64,000 nucleotides of DNA, from the NCBI GenBank assembly GCA_014802265.1, contig JAAVCP010000071.1, positions 186,001 through 250,000 on the forward strand, written 5' to 3'. The notes under the pieces were generated by a model. The model was not told the DNA's origin, did no database searches, and saw only the letters and a list, made by a program, of their open reading frames with translations. Positions 37,202 to 46,946 of the stretch are shown one piece after another. A program made the position numbers and the translations under genes. This stretch comes from Bacteroides sp. Its GTDB lineage: Bacteria > Bacteroidota > Bacteroidia > Bacteroidales > Muribaculaceae. Every line of letters begins with the position of its first letter. The stretch's first letter is position 1.

Positions 37202-39199
37202 TTAAAACATTTCATAGTCAAGAGAAAGCACCTGAAACTCCGTGCGACGGTTGATCTGGTCGGCAGCCTCCTGATCTTCGGGACTCAATGTCTCGATAAA
37301 CTCCTCATTCAACTCCGTTCCCTCTGGGAATTGTGGAAACTCCCTGGCGATACGCTTTGTGACAACCTTCGGCACTGTCTCGCCATAACCTTTCGGCGAC
37401 AACCGGTCGGCAGCAATACCCGCTGCGATCAAATAGTCTACCACACTCTGCGCCCTTCGCTCTGACAGCCCGACATTATATTCGTCACTCCCCTTTCGGT
37501 CGGTGTGAGCTGCAAGCTCTATGGTGACATTAGGATTCTCGGTCATCATCTGTGCTATCTCGTCGAGAGCTGTCTTTGACTCCGGACGCAACGTAGCCTT
37601 ATCAAAATCATAAAATATATTCTCCACCACCTGCGGCTTATTGATGGCAGCCAATATGAAGTCAATACCATAGTCGGCATCTTCCTCTGTGTCTTCACTC
37701 TCAAATTCCTGCTTCACATTAAGGTAGCCGGGAGCACCAGCCTTCATCACATATTTTACGCCACGGTCAAGATTAAACTTGAAGCTACCGTCGTCGCGAG
37801 CCACCTCCTTCTGATTGCTGCCGTCGTCGCCTACAATACGGATAATGGCATTAGGCACCGGTTCCTCATCTTTGTCAAGCACCCAACCCGAAATGGTGAT
37901 ATGGATATCGGGAAGCTCAAAACTGAAGATATGGTCATAACCTTTTGCATCACCACGATTAGAAGAGAAATAACCCGACTCGCCGGGTCCGAAAGTAATG
38001 CCGAAGTCATCACCCTGACTGTTCATAGGCTGCCCCATATTCTCTACGCTCCAATAGTCGCCCGTAGTGTTCAGCTTTGCCTTGAAAAGGTCAAGCCCGC
38101 CAAATCCGGGATGACCGTCAGAAGAGAAGTAAAGCAAGGAATCTGTACGCGAATAGGGGAAGGCTTCATTGCCGGGGGTGTTGATCTGCGGACCCATATT
38201 TTCCAAAGTGCCCACACGGTCGTTGATTGCTATGCGCCAGATATCAAGTCCTCCGTAGCCACCGGGCATGTCGGAAGTGAAGTAGAGCCATCTCCCGTCA
38301 GCAGACACTGCCGGGTGTCCCACAGCGGAAAGCGTGTCGGCAGTGATCTCAAACTTCTGTGGTGCGCTCCAGGAGGCATCGCTGCGCTTCGACGTGTAGA
38401 TCTCAACCGAAGTGTCGGAGGTCTCGCTCCGGCGTGCCTTGGTAAGATACATAGTCTGCCCATCGGGGGAGAAAGAGATTATGCCCTCGTCAGCATCGCT
38501 GTTAAGCTCCCCCTCCACCGGCTCCGGCATCTGCCACTGCCCTCTCTCATTTTTCTTGCTGAAATATATGTCACCCTTCTTCATGCCGGTGATTTCAGAT
38601 CTCTTATCGCCCGTAACTTTTTCATTGGTAGTGGTAAAAAAGATCTGGTCATAGTTTTTGTCAAGATACATTGGGGCAAAGTCAGCACGCTTTGTGTTGA
38701 AAATCTTTGCATTCTTTACCACGTATCTTGTCTTCGGTTTATTTTTTGCCGCAATTGCCATGTTGCAACCCGTTATACCCTCCTTAGCCTGGAGATTGTC
38801 GGGACGGTAATCAAGGAAAGTGGTATATGCCTCAATTGCCGGAGCATACTTCCCCTCACCCTGAAGTGCTTTGCCAAGGTAAAGATAAGCCATAGAATCG
38901 GGATACTGATAGCGGATTGCATTCTGGTAAGCTGCCGATGCCCTGGCAAACATATTAAGCTTGGTGTAGCACTCTCCCATTTTGAAAGCCACTTCGCCGC
39001 GTAGCGGACGATCTTCCCGTTTGGTGAGACGGTTGTAGATCTTCCGATATATTTTCTGAGCGTCGAAATATTCCCCTCTTTTCAGAGCGTCGTCGGCATC
39101 TGAAAGTTTTGCCGACTTACAAGCCGGCAAAACCATTAAAAGAGACACAAATATTACTGCACCTATTATATTATTAAGGAGGAGATGAGACTTTTTCAT
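37202..39199 (-). CDS. PorE-like TPR/beta-propeller/OmpA lipoprotein
   Basis: The 665-residue protein has a lipobox (VLPACKS) and four domains in the order of P. gingivalis PorE: TPR repeats (about 30-150, LSDADDALKRGEYFDAQKIY), a PD40/WD40-like propeller (about 170-420, with repeats such as YFSSDGHPGFGGLDLF), a carboxypeptidase-regulatory-like fold (about 435-510, ITISGWVLDKDEEPVPNAI) and an OmpA domain (about 545-660, IFYDFDKATLRPESKTALDE, AAHTDRKGSDEYNVGLSERR). PorE is a T9SS periplasmic component that anchors the complex to peptidoglycan. It is 3 bases after an outer membrane protein gene. Confidence 0.85.
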   Translation of the reverse strand: MKKSHLLLNNIIGAVIFVSLLMVLPACKSAKLSDADDALKRGEYFDAQKIYRKIYNRLTKREDRPLRGEVAFKMGECYTKLNMFARASAAYQNAIRYQYPDSMAYLYLGKALQGEGKYAPAIEAYTTFLDYRPDNLQAKEGITGCNMAIAAKNKPKTRYVVKNAKIFNTKRADFAPMYLDKNYDQIFFTTTNEKVTGDKRSEITGMKKGDIYFSKKNERGQWQMPEPVEGELNSDADEGIISFSPDGQTMYLTKARRSETSDTSVEIYTSKRSDASWSAPQKFEITADTLSAVGHPAVSADGRWLYFTSDMPGGYGGLDIWRIAINDRVGTLENMGPQINTPGNEAFPYSRTDSLLYFSSDGHPGFGGLDLFKAKLNTTGDYWSVENMGQPMNSQGDDFGITFGPGESGYFSSNRGDAKGYDHIFSFELPDIHITISGWVLDKDEEPVPNAIIRIVGDDGSNQKEVARDDGSFKFNLDRGVKYVMKAGAPGYLNVKQEFESEDTEEDADYGIDFILAAINKPQVVENIFYDFDKATLRPESKTALDEIAQMMTENPNVTIELAAHTDRKGSDEYNVGLSERRAQSVVDYLIAAGIAADRLSPKGYGETVPKVVTKRIAREFPQFPEGTELNEEFIETLSPEDQEAADQINRRTEFQVLSLDYEMF

Positions 39200-39202
39200 A
39201 AT

Positions 39203-40192
39203 TTAGAAAAATGTGTAAGATATTTTGAAATTGACTGAGGGGCATACGGGAAGTGCCTTGATAAATTTAAGATAATCTCCCACCTTCCCCCTGACGTTCT
39301 TAAGGTCTTTTGTCATATTTACCCCGTCATGAGTAATCACATCAGGCACACCACCCCAGAATATTGCACCTGCCTCCACTCCGACATTCCATCGCTTGGC
39401 AGCGTCAAGCGCGCCGGAATATCCGAAACCTAAATAAGGTTTGAACCTGTTGACAAATGCCTTTGCGCTTACCGAGCCGTCGGAATCAGGTTTCATATAA
39501 TAAGGAGTGCCGTTCTTAAAGTCGCCTATATGGATACCTATCTCCCCGTAACGGCGAAAACGCTCCTGAAGATCAAGCACCTCAGCAGGGTCAAGATAGT
39601 TGCCCCCTCCGATGTAGACATCAAAAATTTCATCTTCCGTAAGATTGTTGAAATACGTGAAGAGGCGGTTGTAGATATTAAGCCCCACAAGTGTAGGCAT
39701 TTCCCCCTTATCATTTCGTGCCTTAGCCACGCTATGCCCCCCGATATAGAAACCGGTTGTGAAATGCCAGTGCTTATTGTTTTGGAATGGGTAGACATCT
39801 ACGAGGAGTTTGAAGTCAAGCATACTAGGCTTACCTATCATCTTCACTTTATTATCCATCTCCAGACCGGTAAATCTATACACCAGAGCCTGCACATCAG
39901 AAAAGTTATCGCTTGGTATTCCGTCGGTAGAGAAGGTGGTCAGGTCAAAATTCATAGGCACATTAAACGATGGAATCCATTCCACACCAGCACGAAGTTT
40001 AGCCCACCGGGTCACAGGGGTAGCCACCTCAAGCCCAAGTCCACCGGTGCCGAGAGTGAATGCCACGTCAAGATTGTTTGCCACTTGCTTTTCTTTACAC
40101 CAGCTGCCAATCTTTTTTGTAAGTTGCGCATCTGCCGAGAAAGACATAAAACTCAGCAATATCAATATAGGAAGAATTCTTTTTATGTGCAT
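39203..40192 (-). CDS. Outer membrane beta-barrel protein linked to the PorE-like gene
   Basis: The 329-residue protein has a signal peptide (MHIKRILPILILLSFMSFSADA) and the alternating-strand pattern of a beta-barrel, ending in a C-terminal aromatic residue (SVNFKISYTFF). The segment KLRAGVEWIPSFNVPMNFDLT is typical of barrels in this phylum. The start of the PorE-like gene comes only 3 bases after its stop, so the two form an operon with this gene first. It may be the membrane partner of the PorE-like protein; I cannot name it as PorF or PorP. Confidence 0.7.
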   Translation of the reverse strand: MHIKRILPILILLSFMSFSADAQLTKKIGSWCKEKQVANNLDVAFTLGTGGLGLEVATPVTRWAKLRAGVEWIPSFNVPMNFDLTTFSTDGIPSDNFSDVQALVYRFTGLEMDNKVKMIGKPSMLDFKLLVDVYPFQNNKHWHFTTGFYIGGHSVAKARNDKGEMPTLVGLNIYNRLFTYFNNLTEDEIFDVYIGGGNYLDPAEVLDLQERFRRYGEIGIHIGDFKNGTPYYMKPDSDGSVSAKAFVNRFKPYLGFGYSGALDAAKRWNVGVEAGAIFWGGVPDVITHDGVNMTKDLKNVRGKVGDYLKFIKALPVCPSVNFKISYTFF

Positions 40193-40378
40193 ATTATTGA
40201 TAGTTTGAAAGAAGAATGGAATTATAATTATAATAAGTTAATCGAGATTATAAGGTTTATAAATCTTATAATTCTTGCAAAATTAATCATTTTTTTTGAA
40301 AATTGAAAAAGCAAATGAATTATCATTCTCAATAAGGATAAATTTTATTCATTTCATGCCTCATATATAAAGGATACG

Positions 40379-40410
40379 TTTGTTTTTCTGAGAAATTTAA
40401 TTTATCTTTG
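40379..40410 (+). promoter_or_regulatory. Promoter of the ATPase operon
   Basis: TTTG at 40379-40382 and TATCTTTG at 40403-40410, 20 bases apart, a close match to the Bacteroidetes consensus. The ATG is at 40460. Confidence 0.65.
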
Positions 40411-40459
40411 TAAACTACATTGAAGTTATTTATTGATTTTTTCCTAAAACCAATTTTGA

Positions 40460-41737
40460 ATGCTACTGAGTATAGATAATTTTAAATCAATAGAGCGTGT
40501 GGCTGACATCGACATATCGTCTCTAACCGTCCTGGCAGGTATCAACAGCAGTGGCAAGAGCTCATTAATTCAGGCTCTTCTGCTCTTGAAACAGACTTTA
40601 ACATCATCTTCAAATGATATATTAAGCTTAAACGGACCATACGTTTATGCCAATTCCCTAATGGATTTGATGCATAATAAAAAAAGCGGCTTCATGAAGT
40701 TTGGAGTAAAAATAATTAAAGAAGAGCTGCCAAATGATTCTATAACTCTTTCAAAATTTAAATCCCAACCTATCTCATTGGAAATTTCAGTAATATTTAG
40801 AGTCCGCACCGATTCAGTTGTTATTTCAGAGTTTAAAATGACAATGGAATATGAAGATGGGAATGCCTTCAGATTAAGACTTTCACATCGTCCCAGAAAA
40901 GATGTCTATGACCTACATTCAACTAATAGGAACCTTACAGACTTGGTTTTAGATGGTTATTCATTTGCTAATTTTTTCCCAATATACGTAAATAAAGACG
41001 GAACAACTTACGATTTATGGGAAGTAAAGCTAATACGCGAAGTCTTTATTGAATATCTTGACAAGATTGTGTATATTGCTCCCTTAAGAGTCGCTCCTGT
41101 CTTATCAAGGACCTACCAAACTGACGTTGAAACAAGATATGTCTTACCTGACGGAGAAAACACCCGATTTATCATAGATAAAGTGTCAGATGATGAACAT
41201 ACACTAAATTTGATAAAAGAATGGATCTGCAACAGATTTCATCTGGCGAAAGACCTAAGCGTGATTAAGGAGAGTGGGAAAAGATATCGCGTAGTGGTCA
41301 CTACCAACGAGAATGTAAAGGTTGATCTCATGCACATGGGATTCGGGTTAAGTCAAATTCTGCCTATCATCACCCAAGGGTGCATATCACAGCCCAACTC
41401 CTTATTGATTATAGAAGATCCTGATGTCCATATGCATCCAAGCATCCAAGCCTCCATGGCTGACTTCTTTATTTTTTTATGTGAGAAGCGGAAAGTGGCT
41501 GTTCTGATAGAAACTCACAGTGATCATTTCATAACAAGGCTCCGTCGCCGGATTGCAGAAAAAAATATCACCCCCAATATCATTCATCTTATTTTCGTTG
41601 CAAATGATTATGGAGAAAGTGTGTATCAGACAATTCCCCTCTCAGAAAACGGAAAGATGGAAGGCTCCATGCCCTCCGGCTTTATGGACTCATTAGACAA
41701 CGATTTCAGAGCAATTCTTGAGACCAACAGACGATGA
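40460..41737 (+). CDS. AAA-family ATPase with DUF3696-type C-terminus
   Basis: The 425-residue protein is an ABC/SMC-like ATPase. Walker A is GINSSGKSSL (about residues 31-40), the signature-like segment is HMGFGLSQILPIITQ, Walker B is LLIIEDPDVHMHP, and the H-loop is ETHSDHFITRLRRRI. The C-terminal segment GKMEGSMPSGFMD resembles DUF3696. Such ATPases occur alone or with a nuclease or toxin partner, and several belong to anti-phage modules (OLD, Septu and PARIS types use related ATPases). Its stop overlaps the next start by 4 bases, so translation is coupled. The gene is AT-rich compared with its neighbours. Confidence 0.85.
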   Translation: MLLSIDNFKSIERVADIDISSLTVLAGINSSGKSSLIQALLLLKQTLTSSSNDILSLNGPYVYANSLMDLMHNKKSGFMKFGVKIIKEELPNDSITLSKFKSQPISLEISVIFRVRTDSVVISEFKMTMEYEDGNAFRLRLSHRPRKDVYDLHSTNRNLTDLVLDGYSFANFFPIYVNKDGTTYDLWEVKLIREVFIEYLDKIVYIAPLRVAPVLSRTYQTDVETRYVLPDGENTRFIIDKVSDDEHTLNLIKEWICNRFHLAKDLSVIKESGKRYRVVVTTNENVKVDLMHMGFGLSQILPIITQGCISQPNSLLIIEDPDVHMHPSIQASMADFFIFLCEKRKVAVLIETHSDHFITRLRRRIAEKNITPNIIHLIFVANDYGESVYQTIPLSENGKMEGSMPSGFMDSLDNDFRAILETNRR

Positions 41738-42495
41738 AGATAGTTGTTGCGCCACACATACCAATAATAGCAAACGAAGATTTAAATACTCTTTCTTTCT
41801 TAAATCTTTGTTTGCTCGACTTGCCACGTTTTATCGATATACTCGTGCCTGAGAATTGGGAAGACATTCTTAACAATAATATCTCAATAGCATCTTCATT
41901 TGAACTGGCAATGCTAATGCGAAAACTTAATGTCGTTAAATTTCCACATCAAAGAAAGGCTGAATTTATAAGACTCAATCCAAACCTATTTGTCTATATT
42001 AATCCAGATGACACTTCTATGGCACAACAACAGCTTTTTGCATTAGCAAAATGTGTGAATGCAAGACGAGTGTATGCAGGATTGGTATGTGATGTGGAAA
42101 AATTTGATATCTCATTTGACAAAAGCACCGTTACAGCAATTAATTTCAATCCTGAAGGCACCCAAACCTTGTTAGAACTTTTTAATTCTTACAGACCAAA
42201 ACTTGAACAATTAAAACATTATCATGAGGCACGAAAAAGAGGAGACAAAGATGTCTCCCCGTTTTCTGCCTACGATAAAAATGATGACAAATACGCCAGA
42301 GAATTACTTCAGCAAGCATTCGAAGACTATAATGGAGATGTTGATGACAGGACCTATCTTTATACCTATGACAAGAAATATAAAACTTTTGTGCAATTCA
42401 GACCGGGAAGGAATAATATCTACCATGGCATGGATATCAATCTGAAGACAGCCAAAGATAAAGCACCGGAAATTGTCAAAAAATATAATAAATAA
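41734..42495 (+). CDS. Unrecognised partner protein of the ATPase
   Basis: I do not recognise this 253-residue protein. It has no signal peptide or membrane helix. The start MKIVVAPHIPIIANEDLNTL leads to a helical N-terminal part with a KFPHQRKAEFIRLNPN segment, then the strand RRVYAGLVCDVEKFDISFD, then a Lys/Asp/Tyr-rich C-terminus (FSAYDKNDDKYARELLQQAF and FVQFRPGRNNIYHGMDI). No TOPRIM, HNH, PD-(D/E)XK or HEPN motif is convincing. Its coupling to the ATPase (ATGA overlap) and low GC content suggest that the two work together, perhaps as effector and motor. Function inferred from context only. Confidence 0.7.
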   Translation: MKIVVAPHIPIIANEDLNTLSFLNLCLLDLPRFIDILVPENWEDILNNNISIASSFELAMLMRKLNVVKFPHQRKAEFIRLNPNLFVYINPDDTSMAQQQLFALAKCVNARRVYAGLVCDVEKFDISFDKSTVTAINFNPEGTQTLLELFNSYRPKLEQLKHYHEARKRGDKDVSPFSAYDKNDDKYARELLQQAFEDYNGDVDDRTYLYTYDKKYKTFVQFRPGRNNIYHGMDINLKTAKDKAPEIVKKYNK

Positions 42496-42526
42496 TACTT
42501 ATAATCTTTTTATATTCACCAACCTG

Positions 42527-44509
42527 ATGTTCAAATTATTATTTTCTACCATCTTCCTAACAATTACTCTCGCCATATCAGGCGCATCGTTTTCACCTCA
42601 AGTCATAAAGATATATGACGAAGAGGAGTTAAGCCGCCTTGAAGAAGATGGCGTTAACATCTTGCGTCGGCGTGGAGACATACTGCTATGTCTGGTTCCA
42701 ACTGACAATGACCATGAAATCGTGATTCCAAACTCTTTGCGCAAAGTGACTCCCCCTACTTCACCAAAGGGTAAGACACTTCCGGACTTTTCACGGGGCT
42801 TCAACACTCCGACTCTCGACATAGCCACCTCCTATTATGATGCTTCCGACATTCTAAACGGAAAAGGATTTAATCAGCCATTAACCGGGGAAGGAATTGT
42901 GGTGGGTATCTGTGACATAGGTTTTGATCCCTTGCACCCTACATTTCTTGATACAGACGGAAAATCACGTGTAAAAAGAGTGACTCAATATATTGAACGG
43001 GAGGGAATAAGAATACAATTGGAAGGTGACGAGCAATATAAGGAATGGGGCACAGATGATCCTGACAACTATCATGCCACCCATGTCTGCGGCATACTCG
43101 CGGGGAACGGGGCAGGAACTCCGTATGCCGGAATTGCACGAAATGCTGACATCGTGGTCTCTACTTCCACCCTCTCTGATGTAGGGCTGCTCGCAGGAGT
43201 GGAAGACATTATCGACTATGCAAAAGAAACAGGGAAACCCGCAGTGATCAATCTGTCGATGGGGAATTACACAGGAGCACACGACGGCACTTCTCTTTTT
43301 TCCCAATATCTTGACATGTGTGCTGAAGATGCCATTATTGTCTTGTCTGCCGGGAATGAAGGGATTCACACCAATTATTTGTCTTATACGTTCTCAGAAC
43401 AAAAAGACAATGTCTCCTTCCGTCTCGGAAACACAAAGTGGACTCAATTTGAAATGTATGGCATAACCGATATATGGGGCTATGATAATTCACCTCTCAC
43501 TTTAGAAATAAGTATTTACGATGACGGCGAACACAAGTTGCTCTATACTTATCCACCTTTTACTCTTGACAATTATGATGTGGAACAGATTATATGGGCA
43601 CCTTCCAACCCTGTAATTGAGGGTTGTGCCCTCAACGGCTATATGCTCATCACTCAGGGTGTTGATCCCGAAAATAATCGCCGGCAAGCCATGCTGATGT
43701 ATGACTTCGACTCCCCTGAGAAGACAGAGGGAGGCTGGGCAAAATATGTGATATCGGTAAAAGTCAGCGGCATTCCCGACAATTCTGTCGATATATTTGC
43801 TGACGGCACCTATACTCGCCTTATGGATCTTTCCGGCAACCCGACACCTAATTCCCGCTTTTCAATAAGCGACCTTGCCTGCGGCAACCGCGTGATAAGT
43901 GTCGGAATGTATGGCAACCGTGCTTCAATTCCCGTATCCGTGAAAGATGCTGCCACCGGTGAATGGATTATCAATGAAGAAGAAACCGGAATCGAACCGA
44001 TGAGCACAGTGCTTCCATCCAGCTATGGCTCTCTGCATGACGGCAGGGTGTTGCCCCTTACAGTTGCACCCGGTAATATCCTTGTGTCGTCATTGAGCCG
44101 ACCCTATCTCGAATCTCATTCCGAAAGGGAATGCCTGCGCCTTGATGCCCCTTGGTTGGCAGAGGGAGGAACATCTATGGCATCTCCTTACGTAGCCGGG
44201 TTTATTGCCACATGGCTGGAAGCATATCCTAATCTCACCCCGGAAGACGTAATAAGAATTATATCAGCTACCAACCGAACCGACATAGCCGATATGAATG
44301 ACCCGCATAATGCTAACGGTTGGTTTGATCCTTTGGGGGCTCTTATGCTTATTGAACATGAAGCCGGAATTGAAGAAATCGAGACAGAAATAACTGAAGG
44401 GCCAGACAGACCGGAAAAGATAGTTACCATATCAGGACTCCCCGCTTCATCAACCCAGAAGACCAATTCTCTCCATAAAAAAGCCAAAGGCACCAAGATT
44501 ATATTGTAA
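42527..44509 (+). CDS. Secreted subtilase (S8 family) with degenerate T9SS-like tail
   Basis: With the ATG at 42527 the protein has 660 residues and a signal peptide (MFKLLFSTIFLTITLAISGA). The catalytic triad is visible: D130 in ICDIGFD, H183 in HATHVCGI and S550 in GGTSMASP. About 365 residues separate His and Ser, which implies an insert domain. The C-terminus (KIVTISGLPA...KAKGTKIIL) is like a T9SS tail. It is an extracellular serine protease. An earlier in-frame start (42473) overlaps the previous gene and lacks a signal. It follows the ATPase pair by 31 bases and might share its transcript. Confidence 0.88.
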   Translation: MFKLLFSTIFLTITLAISGASFSPQVIKIYDEEELSRLEEDGVNILRRRGDILLCLVPTDNDHEIVIPNSLRKVTPPTSPKGKTLPDFSRGFNTPTLDIATSYYDASDILNGKGFNQPLTGEGIVVGICDIGFDPLHPTFLDTDGKSRVKRVTQYIEREGIRIQLEGDEQYKEWGTDDPDNYHATHVCGILAGNGAGTPYAGIARNADIVVSTSTLSDVGLLAGVEDIIDYAKETGKPAVINLSMGNYTGAHDGTSLFSQYLDMCAEDAIIVLSAGNEGIHTNYLSYTFSEQKDNVSFRLGNTKWTQFEMYGITDIWGYDNSPLTLEISIYDDGEHKLLYTYPPFTLDNYDVEQIIWAPSNPVIEGCALNGYMLITQGVDPENNRRQAMLMYDFDSPEKTEGGWAKYVISVKVSGIPDNSVDIFADGTYTRLMDLSGNPTPNSRFSISDLACGNRVISVGMYGNRASIPVSVKDAATGEWIINEEETGIEPMSTVLPSSYGSLHDGRVLPLTVAPGNILVSSLSRPYLESHSERECLRLDAPWLAEGGTSMASPYVAGFIATWLEAYPNLTPEDVIRIISATNRTDIADMNDPHNANGWFDPLGALMLIEHEAGIEEIETEITEGPDRPEKIVTISGLPASSTQKTNSLHKKAKGTKIIL

Positions 44510-44555
44510 TTTATAACCCTGAATGCCTATCCGGAATGAATGGGTATAAAAACAT

Positions 44556-44592
44556 GGGGGTGTATCAAAATTCAGAATTTTGATACACCCCC
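44556..44592. terminator. Bidirectional hairpin C (shared TCAAAATTC core)
   Basis: Perfect 18-bp arms around A44574, with core TATCAAAATTC. It lies between the convergent subtilase and gltX genes, like hairpins A and B. Confidence 0.75.
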
Positions 44593-44629
44593 TCTGTCAT
44601 ATCTCAATATATTGCTTTATATCGTGAGA

Positions 44630-46147
44630 TCATTTAATTGTAGCCACAGCACGGCGAATGCGTGCAATGACCTCATTTTTCGGCATAAGCTCCGTGATGT
44701 CAAACATGTGAGGTCCACGACATGCACCGACTACTGCCAGACGGAAAGCATTCATCACATTACCCAGATGATAACCCTTCCCGGCAATCCAGTCAAGCAC
44801 TATCTTCTCAGCGTTGGCAGAAGTCATATCATCAATACCTTCCAACACGCCGATGAGTTCCTCCATGATAGCCGGTGTCTCTGCACTCCAACGCTTCTTC
44901 ACGTCTTTCTCAGCGTATGTTGTCGGCGCAACAAAGAAGAAGTCAGCCTGAGTCCACAGATCAGGAATCAGGTCTGCACGACCCTTCACCATTCCTACTG
45001 CCTTGGCAACATAGTCCATGTCCGGATTTTCAATGCCATGCTCCTTAAGCACCGGGAGGAAAAGCTCGGCAAGCTCCCGGTTATCTTTCTGCCCGAGATA
45101 CTCATGGTTAAACCATATTCCTTTCTTATAGTCGAACTTGGCACCACTCTTAGAGCAATGAGCAAATGAAAACTTTTGAATAAGATCTTCCATGCTCATC
45201 ATCTCACTGTCATCACCCGGATTCCAGCCAAGAAGCGCAAGGAAATTTACCACTGCCTCCGGCAAATAACCCTTTTCACGATAGCCCGATGAAATTTCTC
45301 CCGTTGCAGGATCTTTCCATTCAAGCAGAAATACCGGGAATCCGAGTTTGTCTCCGTCGCGCTTTGACAGTTTACCATTACCCACAGGCTTCAGCAGAAG
45401 TGGCAGATGCACAAACTGCGGCATAGTGTCGGTCCAGCCGAATGCCTCATAAAGAAGCACATGAAGTGGAGCCGAAGGCAACCATTCCTCACCACGAATC
45501 ACATGGCTCACCTCCATGAGATGGTCATCGACAATATTGGCAAGGTGATAGGTGGGAAGTTCATCTGCACTTTTATAAAGCACCTTGTCATCAAGGATAT
45601 TACTATTGATAGTCACCTCCCCGCGAATCAGGTCATTTACCTTCACATCGCGGTCAGGGTCAATCTTGAAGCGCACCACATATTGTTCGCCATTGGCTAT
45701 GCGACGCTCTACCTCCTCTGCCGACATCGTAAGAGAATTGCGCATTGTCCCACGGGTGTGAGAGTCATACTGGAAATTGGGAATCCTCTGACGGGCTTCC
45801 TCAAGCTCCTCCGGAGTGTCGAAAGCTATGTATGCCTTCCCGGCTTTCAAGAGCATATCGACGTGCTCCTTATATATCTCCCTTCTCTCACTCTGTTTGT
45901 AGGGTCCATATTTACCCCCCTCGCGCACACCCTCGTCAAAGCTGATTCCGAGCCAGTGGAGAGCATCGTTGATATATTCCTCAGCACCGGGCACAAACCT
46001 ACGGCTGTCAGTGTCTTCAATACGAAGAATCATATCGCCGCCATTCTGACGGGCAAAGATATAATTATAAAGTGCCGTGCGCACACCCCCGATGTGAAGA
46101 GGTCCCGTAGGCGACGGTGCAAATCTTACTCTTACTCTGCGTTCCAT
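44630..46147 (-). CDS. gltX: Glutamyl-tRNA synthetase
   Basis: The 505-residue protein is class I GluRS. The HIGH motif is [12 protein letters not shown] (residues 10-21) and the KMSKS motif is [10 protein letters not shown]. The middle block [22 protein letters not shown] is typical. It charges tRNA-Glu. The length is usual. Confidence 0.97.
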   Translation of the reverse strand: MERRVRVRFAPSPTGPLHIGGVRTALYNYIFARQNGGDMILRIEDTDSRRFVPGAEEYINDALHWLGISFDEGVREGGKYGPYKQSERREIYKEHVDMLLKAGKAYIAFDTPEELEEARQRIPNFQYDSHTRGTMRNSLTMSAEEVERRIANGEQYVVRFKIDPDRDVKVNDLIRGEVTINSNILDDKVLYKSADELPTYHLANIVDDHLMEVSHVIRGEEWLPSAPLHVLLYEAFGWTDTMPQFVHLPLLLKPVGNGKLSKRDGDKLGFPVFLLEWKDPATGEISSGYREKGYLPEAVVNFLALLGWNPGDDSEMMSMEDLIQKFSFAHCSKSGAKFDYKKGIWFNHEYLGQKDNRELAELFLPVLKEHGIENPDMDYVAKAVGMVKGRADLIPDLWTQADFFFVAPTTYAEKDVKKRWSAETPAIMEELIGVLEGIDDMTSANAEKIVLDWIAGKGYHLGNVMNAFRLAVVGACRGPHMFDITELMPKNEVIARIRRAVATIK

Positions 46148-46190
46148 ATTGTTATTTAGTTTATCGTTTTTGATTTATGATTCATCAAAT

Positions 46191-46946
46191 TCATAATTGT
46201 TTAAACTCCTTCCCATCCCACTTCAGTTTCACCACAGGCTTCAGAAAGAGCTTTACAATGTTATAGTCGTCGATGTTCATATACGTCCCAACGGTCAGCC
46301 TTGCCTCCAGATTATCATTATCAGGCGATGCAGTGTAAGCCACTGTTGGGAAAGGAATCATCTCCCTGATCTCTTTCATCGACGTGAGCGACCCTTTGGG
46401 AATATCAAAAAAAGCCTCAAGTTTCGGCTGCTTAAACAACTTTTTTGCGTCAAGCTGATGCAGTTTCTCATCACTGAAAGTAATCTCACTGTCTTCCGAC
46501 TGCGACTGATTCCCGACAGTGTAGACTGCCATTGTAATCACCCCGTCTTTCTTGGAGCGGAGCATCTTCAACTCAAGAGTGCTTACCGGAGTGAGTTGCA
46601 CCTTTATATAATCAGGTGTGCACTTCTCAATCCACGACAACCCGTTCATGGCATTTGTAGCCTTATACACACTGTCGGCATCCCAATAGTCAAGCATGTC
46701 AAGGCGGGTTGTGCGTTTCAAAATCTCCAGAGGAGGAATATTGAGATAAGTAAATGCATCGCGTGCTGTGGTCACTTTTCTCTCCTCTGTGTTTTCTTTA
46801 CCCTCCATCTCTGCCGCTTGCACACTTACAGAAAGGGCAGGCATAAACATGGAAATGAGGATAACAGCCACAGCAAAGCCGTGAGCCGTTATCCTCGTGA
46901 ATCCACACTTCGTATTGTTATTTCTTCTTTTTATAAAAAATCTCAT
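46191..46946 (-). CDS. DUF3256-type exported protein
   Basis: With the ATG at 46946 the protein has 251 residues: a basic N-terminus, a hydrophobic signal (AHGFAVAVILISMFMPALSVSVQA) and then the domain RDAFTYLNIPPLEILKRTTRLDMLDYWD, which resembles DUF3256. The reading frame stays open for 92 more codons into the helicase gene, but those are shadow sequence. The chosen start overlaps the helicase 3' end by 29 bases, so the two may be translationally coupled. The function is unknown. Confidence 0.65.
   Translation of the reverse strand: MRFFIKRRNNNTKCGFTRITAHGFAVAVILISMFMPALSVSVQAAEMEGKENTEERKVTTARDAFTYLNIPPLEILKRTTRLDMLDYWDADSVYKATNAMNGLSWIEKCTPDYIKVQLTPVSTLELKMLRSKKDGVITMAVYTVGNQSQSEDSEITFSDEKLHQLDAKKLFKQPKLEAFFDIPKGSLTSMKEIREMIPFPTVAYTASPDNDNLEARLTVGTYMNIDDYNIVKLFLKPVVKLKWDGKEFKQL

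Noticed and set aside
37901..39004. 367-codon open frame on the plus strand
   Set aside because: It is opposite the PorE-like gene, which has clear domains. The translated protein has no motif.
40460..42495. Known defence system such as PARIS, Septu or Gabija
   Set aside because: The partner lacks the expected TOPRIM, HNH or UvrD-like motifs, so I did not assign one of these names.
45407..46159. 250-codon open frame opposite gltX
   Set aside because: gltX has HIGH and KMSKS motifs; the shadow frame has no support.
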